From Lachnospiraceae bacterium (GTDB lineage Bacteria; Bacillota; Clostridia; Lachnospirales; Lachnospiraceae), in the NCBI GenBank assembly GCA_017418645.1, contig JAFOND010000139.1:1-34980 (forward strand): a stretch of 34,980 bases of DNA, given 5' to 3'. Both the position numbers and the translations under genes were made by a program. This document shows, one piece after another, positions 1 through 7,721 of this stretch. The stretch's first letter is position 1, and every line of letters starts with the position of its first letter. The notes beneath the pieces were generated by a model, which was not told where the DNA came from, searched no databases, and worked only from the letters and a program-made list of their open reading frames with translations.

Positions 1-565
1 ACTCGATAAGATGTCTCGGACATGTGTCAACGCACTTTCCGCAAGCCTTGCAGGCTTCCTTATCCACAAACGCAACCCCGTCTATTATATGTATCGCATC
101 AAAGGGACAAGCCTTAACGCAGCTTCCGTAGCCCAAACATCCGTATGTACAGCCTTTGGGTCCGTGACCGGGCACATAATTCATGGCACCGCAGTCTTCA
201 ACACCCGCATACTCATAGTTATTTGTTGCTTTATCACAGGTTCCCGCGCACTTTACGAATGCGACTTTTCTTACGCCTTCTTCAGCAGCAACACCCATGA
301 TGGCGCCGACTTCCTTTGCAACGGGTGCACCGCCTACCGGACACTGGTTAACGGGAGCCTCTCCCTTTACGATTGCCGCAGCAAGACCGGAACAACCGGG
401 ATAACCGCAGCCACCGCAGTTATTTCCGGGAAGAACGGAAAGGATCTTCTCTTCCCTCTCATCTACTTCTACCTTGAATTTCTCGGATGAAAAGCAAAGG
501 AAGAAGCCGATAAGACATCCTGTTACACCAACGATAACAGCTGATATCAAAATACCTTGTATCAT
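1..565 (-). CDS. rnfB: Rnf complex ferredoxin-binding subunit RnfB (3' end cut by window)
   Basis: RnfB is the iron-sulfur subunit that accepts electrons from reduced ferredoxin and passes them into the membrane Rnf complex, which pumps Na+ or H+ while reducing NAD+. The 188 visible codons show an N-terminal membrane anchor (about residues 3-25), then a Cys cluster beginning CGGCGYPGC (C50, C53, C58) typical of the RnfB 4Fe-4S domain, and later two ferredoxin-type motifs, CxxxCP after GYGSC and CKACGKCVDTCP near the window edge. The start ATG at 565-563 has an AGGAGG box (580-575) nine bases upstream. It is the last visible gene of rnfCDGEAB, starting 19 bases after rnfA stops. The family is normally about 260-330 residues, so the C-terminus lies beyond base 1. 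Confidence 0.95.
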   Translation of the reverse strand, partial: MIQGILISAVIVGVTGCLIGFFLCFSSEKFKVEVDEREEKILSVLPGNNCGGCGYPGCSGLAAAIVKGEAPVNQCPVGGAPVAKEVGAIMGVAAEEGVRKVAFVKCAGTCDKATNNYEYAGVEDCGAMNYVPGHGPKGCTYGCLGYGSCVKACPFDAIHIIDGVAFVDKEACKACGKCVDTCPRHLIE

Positions 566-584
566 TTTATACTTCCTCCTTTCT

Positions 585-1160
585 TTATATTACTCCGGAA
601 AATCCGAAGAATGCTATTGCCATAAGACCTGCAGTTACAAGAACGATGGCCGAGCCCTTAAATGCTTCCGGAATATCGTTATATTCGATCTTTTCACGGA
701 TACCCGCAAGAATAACGATTGCAACCGCAAAACCTACCGCCGTACCGAATCCGTAGATAACGCATTCAAGTATATTGTATCCGTTTGTAACGTTCTTTAA
801 TGCAACACCGAGAACCGCGCAGTTCGTTGTGATAAGAGGAAGATAAACGCCGAGCGAATTATAAAGACTCTTAACATTCTTCTTTAAGAACATCTCAACG
901 AACTGAACGAGTGCAGCGATAACGAGTATGAATACAATTGTCTGAAGATAAGTAAATCCCGTCGGAGCAAGGATGAACTTATAAATAAGACTTGTTACAA
1001 ATGATGCAATGGTTATAACGAATATAACCGCACCGCCCATACCGGCAGCCGTTTCCGTTTTCTTCGAAACACCGAGGAACGGACAAAGGCCAAGGAACTG
1101 GGAAAGTACAACGTTATTTACTATTGCGGAGCCAACCGCAAGGAGAATAAGTTCTTTCAT
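585..1160 (-). CDS. rnfA: Rnf complex membrane subunit RnfA
   Basis: RnfA is one of two homologous six-helix membrane subunits (with RnfE) that together hold a membrane-embedded iron-sulfur centre in the Rnf ferredoxin:NAD+ oxidoreductase. The 191-residue protein is almost entirely hydrophobic and has the family signatures LGLCPFLG (C26) and TTNCAVLG (C114), the two half-site cysteines expected to ligate the cluster. Length is normal for the family. It starts one base after the rnfE stop codon, so it is certainly cotranscribed and probably translationally coupled. Confidence 0.96.
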   Translation of the reverse strand: MKELILLAVGSAIVNNVVLSQFLGLCPFLGVSKKTETAAGMGGAVIFVITIASFVTSLIYKFILAPTGFTYLQTIVFILVIAALVQFVEMFLKKNVKSLYNSLGVYLPLITTNCAVLGVALKNVTNGYNILECVIYGFGTAVGFAVAIVILAGIREKIEYNDIPEAFKGSAIVLVTAGLMAIAFFGFSGVI

Positions 1161-1161
1161 A

Positions 1162-1935
1162 TTACTTTTCCTCCTTTCCGTCAGCTTCGGAAGTTGCAGC
1201 GGAAACCGTGCTTACACTGCTCTTTCCCGTACACATGGAAGAAGCGCTGCAGCCTGCACAGTCGCCTGCAAGACAACCCTGTGCGGGAGGAAGAGGTTTA
1301 CCCTTCTCTTCGGCTTTCTTTCTTACAACATTCATTATCGCAACAAGAAGTGCAAGTACAAAGAACGCTCCCGGAGCAAGAATAAAGATCGTTATCGGTG
1401 TATAGCCCATCTTTCCCGTAGCGGAATCCGCAAGCGGAAGAAGCTGATGTCCGAATGCCTGTCCTGCGCCGAGGATCTCTCTGATGAGGCCAAGGATCGT
1501 AAGCGCTATCGTAAATCCGAATCCCATACCGAGTCCGTCAAAGATTGAAGGTAAAACCTTGTTCTTTGAAGCATAAGACTCTGCACGGCCAAGGATTATA
1601 CAGTTAACAACGATAAGCGGTATATAAATACCGAGTGATGCATAAAGCGAGGGGACAAAGCCCTGAACCAAAAACTGCACCATTGTAACGAATGAAGCAA
1701 CGATAACGATGTATGCCGGCATTCTTACCCTGTCGGGAATGATATTACGAAGCGCGGATATCATCATGTTACTCATTGTAAGGACCACCGTCGTGGAAAG
1801 TCCCATACCGAGACCGTTGATCGCGGATGTGGTAACGGCAAGCGTCGGACACATTCCGAGGAATAATACAACGGTGGGGTTTTCTTTTATGATTCCGTTA
1901 TATAGACGTTCAACGGGTGTATTTTTTTCCATCAT
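1162..1935 (-). CDS. rnfE: Rnf complex membrane subunit RnfE with a Cys-rich C-terminal tail
   Basis: RnfE is the partner of RnfA in the membrane core of the Rnf complex. Family signatures are LGMCPTLAV (C29) and VVNCIILG (C112), the cysteines expected to ligate the intramembrane iron-sulfur centre with those of RnfA. After the last hydrophobic segment the protein carries a roughly 50-residue soluble extension with four cysteines spaced C-x4-C-x2-C-x5-C (C221, C226, C229, C235), followed by a Ser/Thr-rich end. That tail makes the protein longer (257 residues) than short RnfE forms of about 200. The start codon overlaps the stop of rnfG by one base (TAATG). Confidence 0.95.
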   Translation of the reverse strand: MMEKNTPVERLYNGIIKENPTVVLFLGMCPTLAVTTSAINGLGMGLSTTVVLTMSNMMISALRNIIPDRVRMPAYIVIVASFVTMVQFLVQGFVPSLYASLGIYIPLIVVNCIILGRAESYASKNKVLPSIFDGLGMGFGFTIALTILGLIREILGAGQAFGHQLLPLADSATGKMGYTPITIFILAPGAFFVLALLVAIMNVVRKKAEEKGKPLPPAQGCLAGDCAGCSASSMCTGKSSVSTVSAATSEADGKEEK

Positions 1936-2537
1936 TAATTACCTCCCGCTATACTATTAAAATATGCAAAGCCGGCATTTACTGCATTTGTAACGGCTTT
2001 TGATGTTATTGTGGCACCTGATATTGCATCAATCTGATTTTCAGCGGATTTTCCGCCTTTAACAACTTCTAAAGTCTGAACCGCAATATCTCTGAACTGG
2101 CTCATGAACGGTTCTTCTTTTGATTTCATACCGAGACCTGCGGTTTCGGAAATATCCGTTATTGAATATCCGTTCATTGTTCCGTCATTTCTGACGCCCA
2201 TAGAGAATGTTATGTCTCCGCCGTATCCCGCATGGGACTGCATTGTTATAACATACCCAAGGTCGTTGCCGGTCGCATCTTTCGCAACAACACAGTTTAA
2301 GACATCATCCGTAAATCCCTGGGACTGAACATATTCCGTTGCGGATTCGGCAGAGAAACCACTGAATTCGGTAAAACTGTCCGCATCGGAAAATACTGCC
2401 TTATATGCTTCCTGTGTAGCGGCTTCCTGGGCCTTAGCGATCGGCTCTTTTGTGATCTCATAAACAAGACCAAGGGCCGTTCCTGCAATAAGCGTTATAG
2501 CGGTAAGTATAAGCGCATCTTTAATCAGTTTATTCAT
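1935..2537 (-). CDS. rnfG: Rnf complex flavoprotein subunit RnfG
   Basis: RnfG carries a covalently bound FMN on the outer face of the membrane and relays electrons within the Rnf complex. The 200-residue protein has one N-terminal transmembrane helix (about residues 8-27) and then a soluble FMN-binding domain. The flavinylation motif SGAT lies at residues 173-176, followed by ITS, with Thr176 the expected FMN acceptor. Its ATG overlaps the rnfD stop by four bases. The flavin transferase ApbE needed for the modification is not in this window. Confidence 0.95.
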   Translation of the reverse strand: MNKLIKDALILTAITLIAGTALGLVYEITKEPIAKAQEAATQEAYKAVFSDADSFTEFSGFSAESATEYVQSQGFTDDVLNCVVAKDATGNDLGYVITMQSHAGYGGDITFSMGVRNDGTMNGYSITDISETAGLGMKSKEEPFMSQFRDIAVQTLEVVKGGKSAENQIDAISGATITSKAVTNAVNAGFAYFNSIAGGN

Positions 2538-3505
2538 GCTTTTTCACCGCCTTTCTCTTTCTTTTCTTTCTTCTCTTTTACGATACCGAAAGCTCTCGGA
2601 ACCGTCCACTTCTCAATAAGCGGAACAAGAAGGTTCGAGAATATGATGGCATACGAAACACCTTCCGCGGAAGGCCCGAAGAATCTGAAGATTCCGGTAA
2701 GTACGCCTAGAATAATACCGAAGATTATCTTCCCGAGAGGTGTTATCGGAGATGTAACATAATCCGTTGCCATAAAGAATGCACCGAGAAGGAGTCCGCC
2801 TCCGACGATCTCTGCGACAAGGAAGTTAAGATCAAATCCGTGTCCTCCGAAAAGAAGCGTAAATATTGCAAATGTAATGATATACGTACCCGGGATCCTA
2901 AGATCTATAACACCGAGAAGTATAAGTATTATTGCTCCGAGAAGAAGCGCGATAGCCGATGTCTCGCCGATGGTTCCGCCTGTGCGTCCGATCAGCATGC
3001 TCATAACATCAACGCTTTCACCGTTCTTTAAAAGAGCAAGCGGTGTAGCTCCCGTAACTCCGTCATATGTAAAGCTTGTCATTGCTCCCGTGAAAGAAAT
3101 AACAAGGAAGCATCTTGCTCCCAGCGCCGGGTTCATAAAGTTCTGTCCCAGTCCGCCGAAGAGCATCTTTACAACAATTATCGCAAAGACACCGCCCAGC
3201 GCTACCATCCAAAACGGTAACGTGTGCGGAACGTTTAACGCTAAAAGGAGTCCGGTTACCACTGCCGAAAGATCTTTTATCGTAATCTTTTTATGAAGCA
3301 GTTTTTCATAACAGAATTCCGATAATACACAGCTTCCGATGGAAATTATGATCATAACCAATGCACGCCATCCGAAATTATAGATTCCGAAGATCGATGC
3401 CGGAAGCAATGATATGATGACATAAAGCATTATCCGCTGTGTGTCGGTCTTCTCCCTGACGTGGGGAGCTGATGTAACGTGTAAAATATTATCCATTTCG
3501 CTCAC
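2534..3505 (-). CDS. rnfD: Rnf complex membrane flavoprotein subunit RnfD
   Basis: RnfD is the large multi-spanning membrane subunit of Rnf, homologous to NqrB, and carries a covalently attached FMN. The 323-residue sequence has many hydrophobic helices and the flavinylation motif TGAT at residues 151-154 (context DGVTGATPLA), with Thr154 the expected acceptor. The C-terminus is a short Lys/Glu-rich cytoplasmic tail. It begins six bases after the rnfC stop and overlaps rnfG by four bases. Confidence 0.95.
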   Translation of the reverse strand: MSEMDNILHVTSAPHVREKTDTQRIMLYVIISLLPASIFGIYNFGWRALVMIIISIGSCVLSEFCYEKLLHKKITIKDLSAVVTGLLLALNVPHTLPFWMVALGGVFAIIVVKMLFGGLGQNFMNPALGARCFLVISFTGAMTSFTYDGVTGATPLALLKNGESVDVMSMLIGRTGGTIGETSAIALLLGAIILILLGVIDLRIPGTYIITFAIFTLLFGGHGFDLNFLVAEIVGGGLLLGAFFMATDYVTSPITPLGKIIFGIILGVLTGIFRFFGPSAEGVSYAIIFSNLLVPLIEKWTVPRAFGIVKEKKEKKEKGGEKA

Positions 3506-3511
3506 CCCTCC

Positions 3512-4831
3512 CTACTTTTTTCTCTTCGCTGCAAGAGCGTCTTTTTTCATTGTTTTTATTGCCTGTGCCAGCGGTCTTCTTGCGGGACAGCCGAAACTGC
3601 AGCTTCCGCATTCGATACATTCAAGACCGTACCACTTTTCAAATTCTTCCATTCTCTTCTGCTGCGAAAAATCCGCAAGTCTTGAAGGAATAAGGCTTTC
3701 AGGACATGCCTCAACACATCTTCCGCAGTTAATGCAGGCCGTTTCTTCGTATTTTGAAGCTTCATCAACGGTCATGCAGAGAAGTGCGGATGTTGTTTTT
3801 GTCGTGGGAATGTTCGTATCAAAAAGAGCAAAACCCATCATAGGTCCGCCTGCAATAAGTTTTTCCGCTGGATTCTTAAGTCCTCCCGCTGCTTCAAGAA
3901 GCTGTGAGAAGGAAGTTCCGATCTTAATACGGAAATTTCTCGGATCCGAAACAGCATCTCCGGTTACGGTAAAGATCCTGTCAGTAAGCGGTCTTCCAAG
4001 TTTAACGGCATGATAGATCGCAACGATTGTTTCAACATTATCAACGATACAGCCTGCGTCTGCGGGAAGCATCTTTGCGTTTATCTCTCTGTCGGTTACT
4101 GCCTTAATAAGCTGTCTTTCACCGCCCTGGGGATATTTTGTCATAAGCGGAACCACTTCCATCCGCGGCTCATCTTTAACGAGTTCCGTAAGCTTTGCGA
4201 TCGCATCCGGTTTGTTATCTTCAACACCAAAGCAGCCTTTGGCATTATCAAAAAGCTGAAGGATGATCTTCATTCCGGCAACAAGTTTTTCCGGTTCTTC
4301 CATCATTCTTCTGTAATCAGATGTAAGATAAGGCTCGCATTCCGCACAGTTTGCGATTATATATTCAATCTTATCCGGTTCTTTCGGAGACAGTTTTACG
4401 TGTGTCGGAAAACCTGCACCGCCCATTCCGACAACACCTGCATTCTTGATCTTTTCAACAATCTCCTCTTTTGAAAGCTTTGTCACATCTTCAACTTCGT
4501 CAAATGCAGCTTCCGTATAATTACCGTCGTTTTCAATAACGATGGCATCAACCATATCTCCTACGGATGTACGGCATTTCTCGATGCCCTTCACCGTTCC
4601 GGATACGGAAGAAAAGATCGGAGACGATACAAAACCGCCTGCCTCGGCTATCATCTGTCCCGCAAGGACCGTATCACCCTTTTGTACTATGGGTTTTGCG
4701 GGCGCACCGATGTGCTGTGATACCGGGAAATAAAGATCTCCCTCCGGCAGAAGCTTTGTAGTCTCCTTATCCTTTGACAGTTCCTTCCCGTCATAGGGAT
4801 GAACACCGCCCTTGAAAGTTTTGAGACTCAA
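3512..4831 (-). CDS. rnfC: Rnf complex NADH-binding subunit RnfC (TTG start)
   Basis: RnfC is the soluble NADH- and FMN-binding subunit where NAD+ is reduced. The 439-residue protein shows the nucleotide and flavin-binding stretch GMGGAGFPTHVK at about residues 135-146, and two 4Fe-4S motifs near the C-terminus with cysteines at 366, 369, 372, 376 and 405, 408, 411, 415. The start is a TTG at 4831-4829. It follows GGAGGGG (4845-4839) by seven bases, and the encoded N-terminus (SLKTFKGGVHP) matches what RnfC proteins begin with, so no upstream ATG is needed. It is first in rnfCDGEAB. A GC-rich hairpin (4862-4884) separates it from cheR, and I could not find a convincing promoter in the 69-base gap. 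Confidence 0.95.
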   Translation of the reverse strand: MSLKTFKGGVHPYDGKELSKDKETTKLLPEGDLYFPVSQHIGAPAKPIVQKGDTVLAGQMIAEAGGFVSSPIFSSVSGTVKGIEKCRTSVGDMVDAIVIENDGNYTEAAFDEVEDVTKLSKEEIVEKIKNAGVVGMGGAGFPTHVKLSPKEPDKIEYIIANCAECEPYLTSDYRRMMEEPEKLVAGMKIILQLFDNAKGCFGVEDNKPDAIAKLTELVKDEPRMEVVPLMTKYPQGGERQLIKAVTDREINAKMLPADAGCIVDNVETIVAIYHAVKLGRPLTDRIFTVTGDAVSDPRNFRIKIGTSFSQLLEAAGGLKNPAEKLIAGGPMMGFALFDTNIPTTKTTSALLCMTVDEASKYEETACINCGRCVEACPESLIPSRLADFSQQKRMEEFEKWYGLECIECGSCSFGCPARRPLAQAIKTMKKDALAAKRKK

Positions 4832-4861
4832 AATCTTTCCCCTCCTTTTTAAACAATTTTA

Positions 4862-4884
4862 ACCCCCGGGGGATTCCCGGGGGT
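4862..4884 (-). terminator. GC-rich terminator-like hairpin between cheR and rnfC
   Basis: Nine-base arms ACCCCCGGG and CCCGGGGGT form a perfect stem with a five-base loop, directly after cheR. The downstream minus-strand sequence (TTAAAATTGTTT) is T-rich but interrupted. Termination may be incomplete, and some transcripts could read into rnf. The rnfC ribosome binding site begins 17 bases past the stem. Confidence 0.6.
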
Positions 4885-4900
4885 ATAGATACATTAAAAC

Positions 4901-5701
4901 TTAGTTGTTGGCTTTCTTTGTCTCGGCATCTTTCTCATAGAAGAACGATGACCTGCGCTTATAGCCTATTTTTTTGTAATCCATAACCTGCTCGGTACTT
5001 CCTATAAAAAGAATACCCTTTTCTTTCAAAGCCTCTTCGAACTTGATATATACCTCGTTCTTGGCTTCTTCGGTAAAGTATATGAGCACGTTTCTGCAAA
5101 CTATCATATCCGCAGGGCTGATATACTTATCTTTAAGAAGGTTATGTTCTTTAAAATCAACTCTGGACTTTATCTCGTTTGAAATCTGGTAAGAGCCTTT
5201 TGCCACTTCCGTGAAATATTTCTTTTTGAAATCAGCCGGAACGTTTGCAATACTCTTTTCCGCATAAATACCTGTCTTCGCCTGTGCAATGACCTGCTTG
5301 TCGATATCCGTTGCGGTAATCCTTATCTGGTTAAGCGGAAGATGTCTCGAGAGCGCCATAACAAGCGAATAAGGTTCGTCTCCCGTACTGCATGCAGCAC
5401 TCCAGATCTTTAAGTTCTTACCGAATTTCTGTATGAGTTCCGGAATAAATTCCTTATCGAGAAGATCCCACTGTTCCGGATTTCTGTAGAACTCGGAAAC
5501 ATTGATCGTAAGGAAGTTTACAAACTCCTCAAATACCTCTTTGGAACTCGTCAGGAGCTTTACATAATCCTTATAAGTTTTACATTCTCTTTTTGTAACA
5601 AGAGAGTCTATACGACGTCTCATCTGCTTTTCTTTATATGCAGAGAGGTCTATCTTTGTAAGTTTAAGGACCTCGTTTTTAAAGCCTTCATAATCGTCCA
5701 T
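4901..5701 (-). CDS. cheR: CheR chemotaxis methyltransferase
   Basis: CheR transfers methyl groups from S-adenosylmethionine to glutamates of chemoreceptors, giving adaptation in chemotaxis. The 266-residue protein has the usual two parts: an N-terminal helical domain with a basic patch (KQMRRR at 25-30), and a SAM-binding Rossmann domain with the motif AACSTGDEPYS (about 102-112) and the late motif CRNVLIYF. NVSEFYRNP (about 67-75) is a CheR signature. Length is standard and there is no TPR extension. No other chemotaxis genes are present, so it is an isolated cheR at the end of a metabolic operon. The ATG is preceded at seven bases by a run of eight G residues, which must serve as its ribosome binding site. 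Confidence 0.93.
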   Translation of the reverse strand: MDDYEGFKNEVLKLTKIDLSAYKEKQMRRRIDSLVTKRECKTYKDYVKLLTSSKEVFEEFVNFLTINVSEFYRNPEQWDLLDKEFIPELIQKFGKNLKIWSAACSTGDEPYSLVMALSRHLPLNQIRITATDIDKQVIAQAKTGIYAEKSIANVPADFKKKYFTEVAKGSYQISNEIKSRVDFKEHNLLKDKYISPADMIVCRNVLIYFTEEAKNEVYIKFEEALKEKGILFIGSTEQVMDYKKIGYKRRSSFFYEKDAETKKANN

Positions 5702-5708
5702 AGTTAGT

Positions 5709-5716
5709 CCCCCCCC
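5709..5716 (-). promoter_or_regulatory. G8 homopolymer acting as cheR ribosome binding site
   Basis: On the minus strand eight consecutive G residues sit seven bases upstream of the cheR ATG, where GGAGG would normally be. GGGGG can pair with the CCUCC anti-Shine-Dalgarno sequence through one G-U wobble. Homopolymer tracts of this length are prone to slippage. Here a change would alter spacing or strength of ribosome binding and not the reading frame. Confidence 0.5.
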
Positions 5717-5736
5717 AATCAGTATTTTTTCGCCGC

Positions 5737-5754
5737 CCGAATAAAATTATTCGG
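5737..5754 (-). other. Small hairpin over the stop codon of the S1 gene
   Basis: CCGAATA and TATTCGG form a seven-base stem with a four-base loop that contains part of the stop codon of the S1-domain gene. There is no T-run after it on the minus strand, so it is not a clear terminator. It may simply be an mRNA stability element or chance. Confidence 0.3.
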
Positions 5755-6871
5755 CTGCTTCTTCCTTAGCTTCTTCAGCCGGTGCTTCTACAGCAGCTTC
5801 TGCTTCCTCAGGCTTCTCCGGCTCAAGAAGAGCTTTCATGGAAAGGCTGATCTTATGCTCTTCTTCGCGGAATTCCACGATTGCAGCTTCGATCTCCTGT
5901 CCTACCTTAAGAACATCAGCGGGTTTTTCTACATGATCTCTTGAAATCTGTGAAACATGAAGAAGTGCATCAACACCCGGTGCAAGTTCGATGAACGCAC
6001 CGAAATCCGTCATACGTGCAACCTTGCCCTTAACCACATTGCCTACAGCAAACTTTTCCGTAGCACCGTTCCACGGGTTCTCATCCGGGAACTTCTTGGA
6101 AAGAGCAATCTTCTTGCCGTTAATATCTTTAATAAATACTTTTACTTTATCGTCAACGGAAAGAACCTTCTTAGGATTATCAACTCTTCCCCATGACATT
6201 TCGGATATATGAAGAAGTCCGTCCACACCGCCAAGATCAACAAACGCACCAAAGTCCGTTACGTTCTTGACCGTTCCTTCGATAACATCGCCTACGGCGA
6301 TCTTCTTAAAGAACTCATCCTGAACCTTTTCCTTCTCTTCCATGATGAGAGTCTTTCTGTTACCGATGATGCGACGTCCGCGCTGTTCAAATTCCGTAAT
6401 GATAAATTCGATTTCCTGACCTTCGTACTTTGTAAGATCCTTCTCATATGTATCGGAAATAAGGCTTGCGGGGATGAACACTCTTGAGCCTTCAACCTCA
6501 ACGGAAAGACCGCCGTTAAGAGCCTTCTTAACAACTGCCTTAAGGATTTCCTTGTTTTCATAAGCTTCCTTAAGTCTTTCGTTTCCTTTTTCCTGAGCGA
6601 GGCGCTTGTGTGAAAGAAGAACCTGTCCTTCGCCGTCATTAACCTTTACTACGATAGCTTCCATCGTATCGCCGACTTTTACGACAGTTGTAAGATCAAG
6701 GTTGTTGTCCTGGGAATATTCATTCCTGGTAATGATACCGTCGGACTTATAACCGATGTTAAGATTGATCTCGTCCGGCTTTACACTGATAACAGTACCT
6801 TCGACTACCTCTCCATTTCTTATTGTTTTGTCGTAATCGTCTAACATTTGTTCAAAATTTTCTGCTGACAT
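5747..6871 (-). CDS. rpsA: S1 RNA-binding domain protein, ribosomal protein S1 type
   Basis: This is a ribosomal protein S1-like RNA-binding protein expected to help mRNA bind the 30S subunit. The 374 residues contain four S1 repeats, starting at about residues 18, 103, 190 and 277. The third and fourth are the best conserved (TDFGAFVDLGGVDGLLHISE and TDFGAFIELAPGVDALLHVS). An acidic, alanine-rich tail follows. Four domains is the usual count in low-GC Gram-positives, fewer than the six of E. coli S1. The ATG at 6871 has AAGGAGG nine bases upstream and lies inside the end of ispH, overlapping it by 20 bases in another frame. In many Clostridia the two are a single fused protein; here they are separate overlapping genes. 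Confidence 0.9.
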   Translation of the reverse strand: MSAENFEQMLDDYDKTIRNGEVVEGTVISVKPDEINLNIGYKSDGIITRNEYSQDNNLDLTTVVKVGDTMEAIVVKVNDGEGQVLLSHKRLAQEKGNERLKEAYENKEILKAVVKKALNGGLSVEVEGSRVFIPASLISDTYEKDLTKYEGQEIEFIITEFEQRGRRIIGNRKTLIMEEKEKVQDEFFKKIAVGDVIEGTVKNVTDFGAFVDLGGVDGLLHISEMSWGRVDNPKKVLSVDDKVKVFIKDINGKKIALSKKFPDENPWNGATEKFAVGNVVKGKVARMTDFGAFIELAPGVDALLHVSQISRDHVEKPADVLKVGQEIEAAIVEFREEEHKISLSMKALLEPEKPEEAEAAVEAPAEEAKEEAAE

Positions 6872-7721
6872 TATTTTGAACCTCCTTAATGATATTGTTT
6901 GGGGTAGACGCCCCAGCAGTAATGCCGATCGTTTTTATGGAAGGTAGCAAGGAATCAAAAACCAAGTTCAAGTCCTTCGCGGTCTGTATAAAAAACGTCT
7001 GGTTACATTTCTCCCGGCAGATCTGTTCCAGTTTTCTTGAATTTGAACTGGACTTACTGCCAATGACTAGCATCACATCTGCTTGAGAAGCAATCTGTGC
7101 AGCCTCCGTCTGTCTTTCTTCGGTTGCGTTGCAGATTGTACCCACAGCCTCTATATCATACCCTTTTTCACTTATAATTTCAACTAATTCTTGAAATTTA
7201 TTGAGATTATAAGTCGTTTGGGATACAATAACTGTCTTTTTGCCGCTGATATTGGTATATTCCTCAGCTTCTTCTTTACTGTTGATTACGGAAAAGCCGT
7301 TATTTTCAATATATCCGATTATTCCCTTTACCTCAGGGTGCAAAGGATCTCCGATAACGATTATTTCTTCATTGTTCTTTGAATGTTCGGAAACCAGGTT
7401 ATGAATTTTCTTAACAAAGGGGCATGTTGCATCCACGATCTTATGTCCGGCAGCATCGATACTTTCATATACCTGCTTTGAAACGCCATGTGATCGAATA
7501 ATGACAGTGCCCGGACTGTAGGAAGAAAGATCATCCCCCTCTTCTATCACGGATACCCCCTTTTCTTTAAGATCGTTAACAACGTTTTCGTTGTGGATGA
7601 TGGGACCGTAAGTATAGATCGGTGTATTACCGTTGTTTTCTTCAATTTCTTTCAAGACAAGATCTATTGCCCGTTTGACGCCGAAACAAAAGCCGGCGGA
7701 TTTTGCTGTAATTACATTCAT
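6852..7721 (-). CDS. ispH: 4-hydroxy-3-methylbut-2-enyl diphosphate reductase IspH
   Basis: IspH is the last enzyme of the MEP pathway. It reduces HMBPP to isopentenyl and dimethylallyl diphosphate using a 4Fe-4S cluster. The three cluster cysteines are visible at C12 (AGFCFGVKRA), C100 (VDATCPFV) and C197 (GTICNATEERQ), with the substrate-site histidines in HNE, RSHGV and HPE. At 289 residues it is the standard length. Its start overlaps the end of the flavoprotein gene by four bases and its end overlaps the S1 gene by 20, so it is tightly built into this operon. Confidence 0.95.
   Translation of the reverse strand: MNVITAKSAGFCFGVKRAIDLVLKEIEENNGNTPIYTYGPIIHNENVVNDLKEKGVSVIEEGDDLSSYSPGTVIIRSHGVSKQVYESIDAAGHKIVDATCPFVKKIHNLVSEHSKNNEEIIVIGDPLHPEVKGIIGYIENNGFSVINSKEEAEEYTNISGKKTVIVSQTTYNLNKFQELVEIISEKGYDIEAVGTICNATEERQTEAAQIASQADVMLVIGSKSSSNSRKLEQICREKCNQTFFIQTAKDLNLVFDSLLPSIKTIGITAGASTPNNIIKEVQNNVSRKF

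Noticed and set aside
11..490. Plus-strand open frame of 159 codons over rnfB
   Set aside because: The minus strand encodes conserved RnfB cysteine clusters through the whole interval.
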